Shown: positions 22,010 through 33,078 of the stretch, in pieces | Position numbering within the stretch: position 1 is the first letter of the stretch | Layout of the letters: every line of letters begins with the position of its first letter | Origin: Evernia prunastri | Lineage: Eukaryota; Ascomycota; Lecanoromycetes; Lecanorales; Parmeliaceae | Length of the DNA stretch: 64,000 nucleotides | Assembly: GCA_003184365.1 (NCBI GenBank) | Contig: NKYR01000109.1 | Coordinates: forward strand, 62,001-126,000 | Direction of reading: 5' to 3' | The notes under the pieces: model-generated | Databases searched by the model: none | What the model was told of the DNA's origin: nothing | The model's input: only the letters and a program-made list of their open reading frames with translations | Position numbers and translations under genes: made by a program

Positions 22010-23604
22010 TAAGAAGTGGGCAAGTGAGTGAGTGAGTGAGTGCGGGCGGCTGCTGAGTATTTGCTGGTCCGTGTATAGAGTGGAGAGTGCAGCTGTCGAA
22101 GCTGTGGGTTGGGCCCTGTCTGTATGTGTCTCTCTCTCACAGTCTTCCCGAACCTTAGCTACAACTCCTGCCTTTTAACAAGGAAACCTCGATTAAATAT
22201 GCAAACGGGACATCGTGTCTGATAAAACCCCACCTCCCTCCCTCTTTGCATCCCCCCTCCCCCTACCCCAACCTGCCTCTTTCTACCTTCCTACCCATAC
22301 CCCAACCTCCCCTTTCCCCCGGTTCTTCCCATCGCTGCGATCATATATGCACGTATGCACTATGCATGAACGTCCAAATCTCCCCATTCTCCCCCGCGAA
22401 TTGCGCGCACTCCAGACCGGGATCTGCGAAAGTCTGAAACACATGTATGCAGGTACCCTTCCTTGTGTGAGATTACAAGATCGGCCCTTGCGAGCATGTC
22501 TGTATGCAGGGTCGTCTGCATGTCTGCATACGCGCCTACAGCCAGTGACTGGCCAATCCAGCCACTCACTCACTCACCACGACGACTCACCAGTCGGTAA
22601 GGTACCGTAGGCAAGCAAGCTTCCCATCCAGGTGATGATCCTATCCCATCAAGCCATTCCCCGCACCCATGCACGCATCATCATTCAATCACGGTACACC
22701 AATGCACAGACCACAGCGATCCCCCAATTCTCCACCAGCCTTTCTGCTCTGAACCAGGGGGGCTGTAGCCTGTAAGTGGTTATCACCGGTCGCTTGTACG
22801 CGGGGGAGATTAATTAATTTCGTCTGGAGCCGCGAACTTTCGGCTTTTGACTTTCTTCAGGGATCGGGGAAAGGGCCCCGGGGGGACGTTGGATCTACAT
22901 ACTGTGTGGCGTGTGGTTGGATTTTGGCGATTTTGGTTTTACCATGGTACGGAGGTGCTTTTGGGCGATTCGAGCGGTTGGCTGGAAGGGGGTGAGAGAG
23001 AGGGGTTGATGTTAGGGCTGGGATCGGGGTGGGGGTTTCTGTCGAGGTGCGAATCACTATTGCTTTTGCTGTTGCTGTTGACGTTCGCTTTTGGCTTTGC
23101 TTTCGAAGTGGATGGGGTAGTGGGGATATGGGGAAAGGGGGAATCGTACGTGATGAAAGCCATATCGGCATCGGACTAGGAAGACGGATGGAGGCTTGGA
23201 CAAGCATATCCTCGGGCCCAGTGCGAAGAAGATGCGCGTGTCTATTCGAGATGGAGCTGGAGTCGGACATGGAATGAAGCTTTGTACAGGGGTGGGCGGG
23301 CGAGCGGGACAAGACAAGGCTGGTATTATGAAGCTTTGCAAGAGATGGAATCGGATGGAGTGTCAAATATCGGTTGGAAGTACTAACCTATGGAGCTCCC
23401 TCAAGACGCGTAGCTCCCAGCTAATACGTTCACGACTGCGTAGCTTTCCTATGTGATAGCCTCAGGGATGCGATATGCGAGATGACGACCAAGCGAGATT
23501 GCTATGATATGAGACCGGCTAACCCCTAGTCCTACCGGGGGGGGGCGAAGAAAGCCCAGTGACGGGTCGAGAAAAGGGCTGGAAATAACAAGTCGTACCT
23601 CACT

Positions 23605-23751
23605 TATCCCAGCCGCATCATACCCACCTACATTTGAAAAGGTCTGAGGGCAGGTAGACAATTGCAAAGGGCCAAGCCCTTCCCTAGACCTCTTTTTTTC
23701 TGTTCGGATAAAAAGCTAGCACTGTTGTACAACGTATCGTGACGAGAAAAT
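23605..23751. repeat. Dispersed repeat, copy 2
   Basis: This is the counterpart of 20500-20655 (see that entry). It lies about 200 bp downstream of the small secreted protein gene. Confidence 0.55.
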
Positions 23752-23952
23752 GGACGAAACTTACCGTAATAAGCAGCACAAACGAGCTAGCAGCTTTAAA
23801 GGCCAACAAGGGTAACGACGTGACAGAAAAAACATTCATCAAAGAGCACGAACCCGCGGTACGTAAAACAACAAGAGCAGATCAAAACCTTCTCACAACA
23901 AACAGCGACAAAAACGCAAACTCCCTATGCGACCACGTTCCGCCCTCCAATC

Positions 23953-24387
23953 TCAACGGCCCCCAGGCGGGCCCTGCCTAAGACCCGGCCCAACCGCCAC
24001 CCCACCCCCCTCCACGCTCACCCTAACACTCTTAACCCCCACTCCCTTCCCCAGATTCAAACAAGCCGGCGCATCCCCCGGGGCCCCGTTCGACAGCGCC
24101 AGCACGCCGACCTGGTTCTGCTGCGTGCAGTCCGGATCCGAGAAGAGGAACGCGCTGACGGGGTTCTGCAAGGCGCCGCCGCGGAGGTTGCCCGTGGTGC
24201 TGGCGAAGGCCTGGCAGCCTGAGAGCGTGAGGTTGGTTTGGGGTTCGGCGGGGTCGCCGGCGCAGGTGGTTGAGGGGTAGGAGGCAAGCCAGGCGGGTGG
24301 GGGTGGGGGGGCGCTGGGGAGGGCGAGGGTGCGGGTGAGGCAGAGGCAGAGGGCGGTGGTTAGGAGGATGGGGATGGGGGGATGCAT
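23953..24387 (-). CDS. Small secreted cysteine-containing protein
   Basis: This is a 144-residue, single-exon protein with a clear signal peptide (MHPPIPILLTTALCLCL) ending near LALPSAP. The mature part has four cysteines in the pattern TC...SGC...PDC...AC. It has one NLTLS glycosylation site and a C-terminal VKSVRVSV strand, as in a common family of fungal small secreted proteins with two disulphides. The Gly-rich tail is unusual. The function is unknown; effector-like, antifungal or wall-associated roles are all possible. It lies on the same strand as the PhiA-like gene. Confidence 0.6.
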   Translation of the reverse strand: MHPPIPILLTTALCLCLTRTLALPSAPPPPPAWLASYPSTTCAGDPAEPQTNLTLSGCQAFASTTGNLRGGALQNPVSAFLFSDPDCTQQNQVGVLALSNGAPGDAPACLNLGKGVGVKSVRVSVEGGGVAVGPGLRQGPPGGR

Positions 24388-26782
24388 GGTGGGTGTGGTG
24401 GGCTGGTGTTGATGAGGTTTATTTAGTCTTTCCTTCGAAGTGTTTGCGTTCTCGGGAGGGGACTCACATGGACTTTATGGGAGCACAAGTGCTTGAACAG
24501 AGTTGCGAGCGAGGCTCTGAAAGAAAGATACAGGGCAATGTTTGTCGTACTTCGTCGCGAACAAAAGAGACACAACGTACCCTTATCAGGGATTAAAAAG
24601 GCATGACGCAATTGAACTCGAGAATAAGTCAAAACAAAGGCGGTCGTACTCAAACTTTTGGAAGGTTCGTTCAAGATCTTAGAGTTCCTTCTGGCATGAG
24701 TTCTTTGTCCATTTCGTCAAGACTTTCAGCGCTATACCCGATCAGCATATCAATAGCTACCATGCTGACTTCTAGCACCTACTATTCTTGAACCTTCGCA
24801 GTCTGTCTGCACAGCACCTCATCAACAAAACCGTCGACTTTATGCAAAAAGAATCTCACAGGCACTGCTAGAGCGACGAGTTCCCCAATCAATCATTCGC
24901 ATCTGCCCATTTCCAAAACCGACAGCCTTCCGTTCCAAGTATCAGCAAGCCTTGTGCAGAAACACCTTGATGCTCAAACGTTCCCTTGGCCCCTCTACAC
25001 AGCCACATTCTGAGCCTGACGGCCAGAACACCACAACCCAGCCCGCCCTTCAGTGCTTCCATACCTATTCCCCGCCGCCAAGAACGTTGTCAAGCGTATA
25101 CAGAGCAAAGATGAGCACGAGCGCGTGTTCGAAGCAGAGGTACAATGCACCGGGGTGGGATCAGGGCGTTAGTTTCAGCGCTGTAGGAAGGGTGCAGCCC
25201 AGTAGCCGGTGGAGGAGAAGAGGTGCTGGTCGTGGGTTAGAGTTGGAGTAAAGGTAGGAGAGGCGGCGGAGGCGATGGCTGCCGTGAATTGTAGGAGCGC
25301 TAGCGGATCGACTGGAGGTGTTAGTCCCATGCTCCATGCTTTTCGGCGGCTTTGTTATCGCGAGAGATACAAGTACAGTCAGTGTCCAGGCTGGGATAGG
25401 AGAGCTAGAAGGTCGATTGCATCCGTTGGACTTGGGTTGGTCTTTAGAGACGGGGTTCTGCTCTTTGCTCCCCAAGGTAAGGTAGGTAGCGCGACCATGA
25501 GTCTCATTCTCCCTTGTCAGCCAAGTCGAAAGGAATCGTCCGATCGGTTGGTCTTCGAGACAAGACCTAAGGTACAAAGGGTCTAGATCGTTTTCCCCGC
25601 AATTCGCTTAACACTAGCTGCGTACTTTACGGAGTAGTTTCCGTAACCAACCATTCTCCTCCCCCCCAACTGCCCCACTTTCTGACATTTGACATTCGGA
25701 CCGTCTGCCTAGTTGTATATATATGCCTTTTTTTTCAACCAAGACTCAAGTGGATGTGAGCTCGGGAATTAGGATTCAGAGACAAGGCGAGAACAGTGCT
25801 TGGTGTACCAGTCCGCACATAGCAACACTGATACTCGGTGAGTTTGCAGGTACTCTTGACCGTCGGGGCCATTGGAGGGCATCGAGGGCTACTTACTGCA
25901 GAAGCCAATCGCAACGTTGCGTTGCGAGCAAAAAGGACCGATTGGCCCGTGCGAGATAGAGAAGGTAAGTACGACTTGCCTTGAAGGTTAGTTGATAAGC
26001 GTCTCCTTACTTTTAGGATGTTTTAAACTATAGGTTTGCCATGCAACAAGACCACCTTTTGCCAAAGCTGTGCATGTTCAAACTTCAACCCCACTTTCCC
26101 CCCAGGATGTTAAGACGTGAGACGTTGGATCCGATGCGGGGAAAGCATTTTCCCGACAATTGATTGGTACGGCATCCTCTTCCGCTTGCGAAGGAAGGTA
26201 TCATGTATGCCACTAGTCCACTACCTTACCTAGCCGAATCTATTTTGGTTGTCTTGCGAAAGCCTCCCACGTTGCTAACGCTATTTTGATGGACGCGGAG
26301 ATCCTTCCCTTCACAATCAATGCTAAGTTCCTCCTCAATGGCCAAATGTAAGACCGATTCACAGAAGCTCCAGTTGTGCTTCTCTGAACTTGTCCAGCGT
26401 GCTTGAGTCAGGTTCGTATCGGTGTTTGGGGAACCATGCTAGTCTTCTAATACTTGCATGCTTCTTACCACATTCGGACATGCTCTGCTTTGACGCAGAG
26501 AACCCCGCCTGATCGAGATCCAACATTATCGTCTTGTACCACTTTGGAAAGCGATATGCCAAATCATCGCCAGGCTGACGAAGCTTCGCGGGGTTGGTCA
26601 GAGCTTATGCAAGGCGCTCATCTCTCCGCAAATCCATATGGCCGAAGGTGGGGCTCCTTCACATTGGGGGGTACCATATAAGATGACCCTCTCTCGCACT
26701 TGCTGCTCTTGCCTGAAGACAAATGAGGAACTACCCATCCATTGCGCATTTCCAAAGGCATCTTTGAACACCATCAGCCATC
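24388..26782. other. Intergenic space, about 2.4 kb, divergent promoters
   Basis: This lies between the minus-strand secreted protein and the plus-strand alcohol oxidase. Many short frames occur on both strands, none with a domain. Near the right end are two SYGGRG-type sites (GCGGGG at 26136, GTGGGG at 26648) and a TATA motif. No gene is supported. Confidence 0.5.
26677..26682 (+). promoter_or_regulatory. TATA motif of alcohol oxidase gene
   Basis: TATAAG lies about 105 bp upstream of the alcohol oxidase ATG. GTGGGG at 26648-26653 matches the CreA/Mig1 consensus SYGGRG, which would fit glucose repression. Such short motifs are common by chance. Confidence 0.4.
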
Positions 26783-29196
26783 ATGACGATTCCAGATGAG
26801 GTTGACATCATCGTGGCCGGAGGTAAGATCAATGCAGTCAACAGTACGACATGAGCGGCGGTTGACAATTTCTATAGGAGGCTCCTGCGGATGTGTGGTC
26901 GCAGGTCGACTGGCCGCCCTCGACAGAAACCTCAAAGTCTTATTGATTGAGGGAGGAGAGAACAACCTCAACAACCCATGGGTTCCCATGTAGGTTCCTT
27001 CATTGCGTTCCTCTAGGAGACGTGACTGATCCACTCAGGCCTGGCATATACCCCAAGAACATGAAGCTCGACTCCAAGACAGCTTCTTTCTACCACTCGA
27101 GACCCTCCAAGTGGTTGGGTGGACGTAAGGCTGTTGTGCCATGTGCCAACATCCTCGGTGGCGGATCTAGCATCAACTTCGTCCGCTACCCAAACGCTTA
27201 GTACAGCAACAAGAGCTAACAAGAGCACAGATGATGTACACACGAGCCAGTGCGTCGGACTATGATGACTTTCAGGCTGAGGGTTGGAAGACCAAAGAAC
27301 TCATTCCGCTGATGAGAAAGCATGAGACCTACCAGCGTTCCTGCAACAACCGTGACATACACGGTTTCGAGGGTCCAATCAAGGTGTCGTTCGGCAACTA
27401 TACCTACCCAATTGCCTGGGACTTTCTTCGTGCCACTGAATCTCAGGGCATTCCTACCACCGACGATTTGGAGGACCTCACGACCGGTCACGGTGCTGAA
27501 CATTGGCTCAAATGGATCAACAGGGACACAGGCCGTCGTTCCGACTCAGCTCATGGATACATCCACTCAAACATGAGGTGAGTTCAGCCTTTGACAACTC
27601 CAAGCACTTCGTCGACTGAGAAGAATAGGAACCATGACAATCTCTACCTGATGTGCAACACCAAGATCGACAAAGTCATTCTCGAAAACGGCCGTGCCAC
27701 AGCGATCCGTACGGTCCCTATGAAGCCGCTTGATGCACACCAGCTACAGGAAAAAGTCATCAAAGCCCGCAAGCAAATCGTCATCTCCTGTGGTACTCTC
27801 AGCACACCACTCGTGCTTCAGCGATCTGGCATTGGAGACCCTCAGAAGCTCCAGAAGGTCGGCGTGAAATGCCAAGTTGACCTGCCCGGCGTTGGTCTCA
27901 ACTTCCAAGACCACTACCTCACCTTCTCAGCCTATCGCGCCAAGCCTGACACCGAGAGTTTTGATGACTTCATCAGAGGTGATCCTGAGGTGCAGAAGAA
28001 GGTGTATGACCAGTGGCAACTTAATGGTACCGGTCCACTTGCCACCAATGGCATTGAGGCCGGTGTCAAGGTCAGACCTACCGAGGAAGAGCTATCCCAG
28101 GACTACATGAAGGAGTTCCGTCCTGGCTGGGACAGTTACTTCAAGAATAAGCCTGACAAGCCTGTCATGCACTACTCCGTCATCTCGGGGTCAGTCGATT
28201 GTCTCCTTTATCCAAAAGCCAGACAGACTCAGGCTAATGCAATGCAGCTTCTTCGGAGATCATATGCTCATGCCGCAGGGAAAATTCTTCAGCATGTTCC
28301 ACTTCTTGGAATACCCCTTCTCGCGCGGCAGCACGCACATCGTCTCGCCTGACCCCTACGAGGCCCCAGACTTCGACGCTGGCTTCATGAATGACGAGCG
28401 TGATATGGCACCCATGGTCTGGGGCTATATCAAGTCCCGAGAGACGGCTCGTCGTATGGATGCGTATGCTGGAGAGGTCACTGATAAGCATCCGTAAGTT
28501 ATTGGCTGCCTCCTGTTCCTTCCACTCGCCTCCTTGCCAAGATCTGACTCGTACTGTAGGTTCTTTGGCTACGACTCTCCCGCCCGCTCCGAAGACTTGA
28601 ACCTCCAAGACACCAAGGCTTATGGTGGCCCCAATCACCTCTCAGCAGGCATCCAGCACGGTAGCTGGTCCATCCACACCAAGCCTGGCAAACCGCCCAA
28701 GGACAGCTTCGTCACGAGCAGCCAGACAGCCAATATCAGAGAAGATCTCAAGTACTCCAAGGAGGACATTGCGGCGGTTGAAGAGTGGGTTAAGCGTCAC
28801 GTGGAGACCACTTGGCACAGTAAGCCTGCCAACCCTTTGCATGTCTAGACCATTCTCAACTCGCCATTCTCCGATTCCAAAACACGTAAGCTAACCACCG
28901 CGGCACTAGGTCTCGGCACATGCTCCATGGCACCCCGCGAAGGCAACTCCATCGTCAAACACGGCGTGCTCGATGAACGCCTCAACGTCCACGGCGTGAA
29001 AGGCCTCAAATGCGCCGATCTATCAATCTGCCCTGACAATGTCGGATGCAACACTTACAGCACGGCTTTGCTGATTGGCGAGAAAGCCGCCATGCTTATC
29101 GCGGAGGACCTTGGGTACAGTGGAGATGCTCTGAAGATGGAAGTGCCCGTGTGGCACAATGGGACATATGAGACTACGGGAAGAGCGAGACTCTGA
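26783..29196 (+). CDS. Alcohol (methanol) oxidase, GMC flavoprotein, peroxisomal
   Basis: Eight exons (26783-26822, 26878-26989, 27039-27180, 27231-27577, 27629-28189, 28248-28493, 28560-28819, 28910-29196) encode 664 residues, the usual alcohol oxidase length. It would oxidise short primary alcohols with O2, giving aldehyde and H2O2. The FAD-binding GGGSCGCVVAGRL is near residue 13 and is split by intron 1. ILGGGSSINFMMYTRASASDYDDF is typical of the methanol oxidase clade, as are GDHMLMP, HFLEYPFSRGSTH and the C-terminal CPDNVGCNTYSTALLIGEK. The last residues, ARL, form a PTS1-type peroxisomal signal. Intron 3 uses a weak donor, GTCCGC, but has a CTAAC branch point and restores NF|MMYT exactly. 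A role in using pectin- or lignin-derived methanol is inference. Confidence 0.93.
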
Positions 29197-29597
29197 TCTT
29201 GTAAATAACAGCTCGAGATTCTGGTGAAGTGGTTTTGCGAGAAAAAGGATTTTTGTGTGTTCGATTGGTGACTTCAGGATTTCGTTAGTATATAGGTCAA
29301 ATTCTTGCCAAGTAACGCTAAATGTATTTTTACACTAGCTGTAATTGAGATCCCGCTGTCACCTCCCCTCAATTGTGAGCCTCGGTCCCTTGGAGAGGAG
29401 CGGCTCCAGGCTCCGAGCACGGCAGGATCCTGCGTGCATTGGCCTTTTGCTCCATGGCTGGTCAGGTCAACGATGGAGAGTCCGTCGGTAATCCAAACAC
29501 CGCTGCGATTCCTCGGTCTTCGATGTTCAGATCCTTGATGCTTTCGTTTTGTCCTCGTCTACATTAATCAAGCATCGAGTGCAAAATCCAACTGAAG
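29197..29597. other. Intergenic space, short
   Basis: This is the 3' flank of the alcohol oxidase and the promoter of the beta-lactamase-fold gene (400 bp, same strand). No other feature was seen. Confidence 0.6.
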
Positions 29598-31365
29598 ATG
29601 CGGCTCCTCGACGCAGGCTTCCTCCTCAGCTTTTTCGCCTTGTCTGGGGCCTATCAGATCCCATTGGCGGCGCCGGACGCTTCGCCGTTCACCCCAGATT
29701 TCGACAAGCTCGTCGCAGATACCTTGGATCACTGGCATACTCCAGGCATCTCAATTGCCGTGGTGGATGGTGACAAGACGTTCAGCAAAGTAAAGTCATG
29801 AATGGAGTAGACAACAGGCCAGCTGAGACTCGCAGGGTTACGGCATAGCCACTTTCCCGGACGAGAAGGTCACACCTTCCACCCTCTTCTACCCAGGCTC
29901 AACGACGAAGTCCTTCACCGCCGCAGCGGTCTCCCTCCTGATCGATGACACTGCAAACACCAGCGATCCTCTGACATGGCAGACTCCTCTTTCCTCCCTC
30001 ATTCGCGAAGACTTCGTTCTGCCAGATGAGTGGGCTACTTCACACGTCACCCTAGAGGATGCTCTCTCCCATCGAACTGGCATGCCTCGCCATGACCTGA
30101 GCTGGGAGGGCCTCAATACTACAGTTCGAGATGTGGTACGGAAGTTTCGTCATTTGAGAATGACAGCTGAGCCACGCACAAAGTGGCAGTACTGTAACAT
30201 GATGTACATCACTATATCACACTACATTGAGACTTTTACGGGCAACTGGTTAGGTAAATTTTTGCGGGAACGCATATGGGAGCCGCTCGGGATGGACAGT
30301 ACCTTCTTCTCTTTATCAGATGCTGAAGCAGCAACGCATAACGGCAATGCTTCCCTAGCTCGCGGATACCTATGGCTTAATCGGTCCCAGGAGTATCGCA
30401 GCTTGCCTTACATGGATTCAGATGCTGTCTCTGGAGCTGGTGCAACAATCTCTAATGTGCTGGACTACGCCAAGTGGTTAAAGTGTATGATGACCATGTC
30501 TGCTCCACTCTCCGAGGCTGCTCATAACTCCTTGCGCTTCCCACGGATCAATCTGCTCCCATTTGTTGCTGAACACGAACACACAGGATTCATAGGATAC
30601 GACGGATACGCGCTGGGCTGGATGATTAGCAATTATCGTGGAGAGGCTATGATATGGCACCCTGGTGGTCTTCCGGGTTTTGCAACCATGATGGCTTACC
30701 TACCACGGAGACAGTGGGGTATTGCTATCATGGCGAACAGTGGAGACACTGGCGTGAACGCTCACCAGATTCTGTCATATAAACTGCTTGACGACCTTCT
30801 TGAAACGCCACGAAGTGAGCGGTTTCCCTGGACTGCTGTCGCCGAGCGCGCTCTCCAACGAGCAACCGATGATCTCAAGAATGCTACGAAGCACCTGTAT
30901 CCGGATGCACCCTTGGGAGATGAAGCTATTCCGTTGGCTTTGCCTTTGAGTCATTATGCTGGGGTAAGATCATTGATACGTCCCAAGTGTACACCGTATT
31001 GAAAGCTAATTTATCATCAGACATATACACACTCTGCCTATCCCAAATTGACGCTCGTCACTCAACTCAGCCATGACCCCAGCCTGCATATCAGTGGTGT
31101 AAAGATTAAAGAGACACTGCACGTACACTTTCATCGGATACCTTGGCCAATGTCAGTCGTCTTGTCGCATGTTAGCGGCGAATACTTCGTGGCCTACGTC
31201 CGTTCCGAGGAAGAGACAAGGCCGCCGGGCGACTACGAACCTTCGCGTGACTCGGTTTTGAAAGCAGAGTTCCGGTTAGGAGAAAATGGAGGCGTGAAAG
31301 AGCTGGGGTTGCTGTTGGAGCCCGAGATGGGTGAAGATCTGATATGGTATACAAAGGTCGATTGA
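29598..31365 (+). CDS. Secreted beta-lactamase-fold serine hydrolase
   Basis: Three exons (29598-29789, 29836-30963, 31021-31365) encode 554 residues. A signal peptide (MRLLDAGFLLSFFALSGAYQ) leads into a class C beta-lactamase / D-Ala peptidase fold. The nucleophile motif is S86-T-T-K89 in YPGSTTKSF, the YxN motif is Y183-C-N185 in WQYCNMMY, and the third element is H339-P-G341 in WHPGGLPG. All catalytic motifs are present. An additional C-terminal beta-rich domain of about 130 residues follows. Fungal members act as esterases or peptidases rather than antibiotic hydrolases, and some sit in biosynthetic clusters. The substrate is unknown. Several N-x-S/T sites fit secretion. Confidence 0.88.
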
Positions 31366-31952
31366 TGGGACACATGGGACTCAATATCTTGTGAGTTATA
31401 CTGATGATGGGATCGATATCCAATGTCTCAGTATCATTTTCTGTGACCGGGGAGCAGATTTGAGAGTTCTGGCCTGTCACTGCCCGTGCTATGAGACATT
31501 CGCTACCGCATTTGAACTTTTCCATGTCGGAATGCCGATAACTGTTCATAAGGTATGCCACGACACGTGGCTCCCCTATCCGTGACACGCATTCCAGTGG
31601 ACCCCGAACGGTCGACATCCGAAACACAAGGGTCCTTCCACATGATGACGTCTGATATCAGCATTCGAAGTGATGCCGTTGCCGAGACACCGATCTAGAA
31701 CCGCATCTAGTCTTCAGGGGATTCGAGAATACGCCCTCTGCTGTCTGTAAAAGGGAAGAACCAGCATTCCGAAGACACGACGAAGTATCGATTCCCAGAA
31801 GCCGCTCGGACTTCTACGTGGATAATGCGGTACAGAGGTGTATTTGCCACCGGCTAGCACAATATATATACTACAGTCATGTCTACTACCATTTCACTCT
31901 ATTCTTCTACCACCCACCCACGACAACAGCTCTCCACTCCATCCCCACAATC
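31366..31952. other. Intergenic space, promoter of PhiA-like copy 2
   Basis: No gene is seen. A TATATATA run at 31862-31870 lies about 85 bp upstream of the next start codon and is a plausible TATA element. Confidence 0.55.
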
Positions 31953-32609
31953 ATGCGTCCAACCTTCGTACTTGCCCTCCTCCCCCTCCTATCCCCCGCC
32001 ATCCCCCTTCTCCCACGCCACCCCAACTCCACCCAACCCTTCATCCTCCGAGCCTTCCGAGAAGATTCCCCAATCCACCTCTCCAGCCTGAACGCCAACG
32101 ACGGCCACTTCTGGATCAACAAGCCCACCTCCTCGTCCTGCCCCCCCGGACCAGCACCCCATTGCCCGACCGGGACCGAGACCGCCTTGGCGGTATCATC
32201 CGACGGACATGCCAGCTTGGTAAGAGACCCCAGCCCGGACCCTCCCATCCCTCCCTTCCAAATCCAACAAACCAACAAACCCTAACCCCCAACCCCCCCT
32301 GAAAAACAGGACGCCACCGTCCCCTCCGGCCAAACCGTCTACGTCGCCAAAGACGGCGCCCTATCCTTCACGCAGGCGTACGCCGACGCAGACGACTACG
32401 CCGCCTCCATCACCTACGCGAGCGGCTTCTCCTACGCGCACCGCTCCTTCACGTTCGACGCGTCCGCGTCCAAGGGGTGGCGGGCTTGCGCTAGCGCGGG
32501 GGCGGGGAACGGGGCGTGGCAGGTGTTTGCGAATGTGCGGAGGGCGAATGTGAGCGGGTGTTTGGGGTTTGAGGCGTGGGGGGTGGGGTGTGGATGTATG
32601 TTTGAGTGA
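31953..32609 (+). CDS. PhiA-like secreted cell-wall protein, copy 2
   Basis: Two exons (31953-32219, 32310-32609) encode 188 residues. A signal peptide (MRPTFVLALLPLLSPAIPLL) precedes the family block SPIHLSSLNANDGHFWI. After the intron comes DATVPSGQTVYVAKDGALSF and then a domain ending with four cysteines (WRACASA, SGCLGFEAWGVGCGC). The intron falls just before D(A/V)xVPxGQ, the same position and phase as in the other copy at 21060-21908. The two share the family core but differ widely in the C-terminal part, so the duplication is old or the copies were acquired separately. Confidence 0.78.
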
Positions 32610-33012
32610 GGGGGTTGGGGGAGGGGGGGTTGTGGTGAGGGGATTGTGGTGGTTGGGTATGGGACGTTTGTCTGCATGCATGCTAGGGATGTGGGCATGA
32701 GTAGTAATAGCCAAGCGGACTTGATGGATAGAAAAGTTTATTGATATATCTGGACTTGCAATAGATGACCTGCAACTTTACCCACCTGACCAATACTGTG
32801 AGAGGAACATATGCGTGCGAAGGCGCGAAGCAAGTTTTCCAATTCCCACCCTCTCTGCTCCCATGAGCGCAACAATTCCTAGCCAGTCCTCACCTCATCC
32901 CTGGGTTCCACACCCACTACCCACGCAGGTTCGGCTCCTCATTCATCACTCCATCCATTTCATGTCCTCAACGCGCGTCAGCCGTACCACATATGTAATC
33001 TGTGATCCCCGC

Positions 33013-33078
<66 letters not shown>

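Larger units (their letters stand above)
21909..23952. other. Intergenic space, about 2 kb
   Basis: The promoter side of the PhiA-like gene carries GGAA and GTGA repeats. A minus-strand frame at 22857-23366 is rich in Ser, Pro and Thr and has no motif, so I do not call it a gene. A dispersed repeat copy lies at 23605-23751. Confidence 0.5.

Noticed and set aside
22857..23366. 169-codon minus-strand frame
   Set aside because: Ser/Pro/Thr-rich low-complexity translation with no motif, and overlapping frames look equally open.
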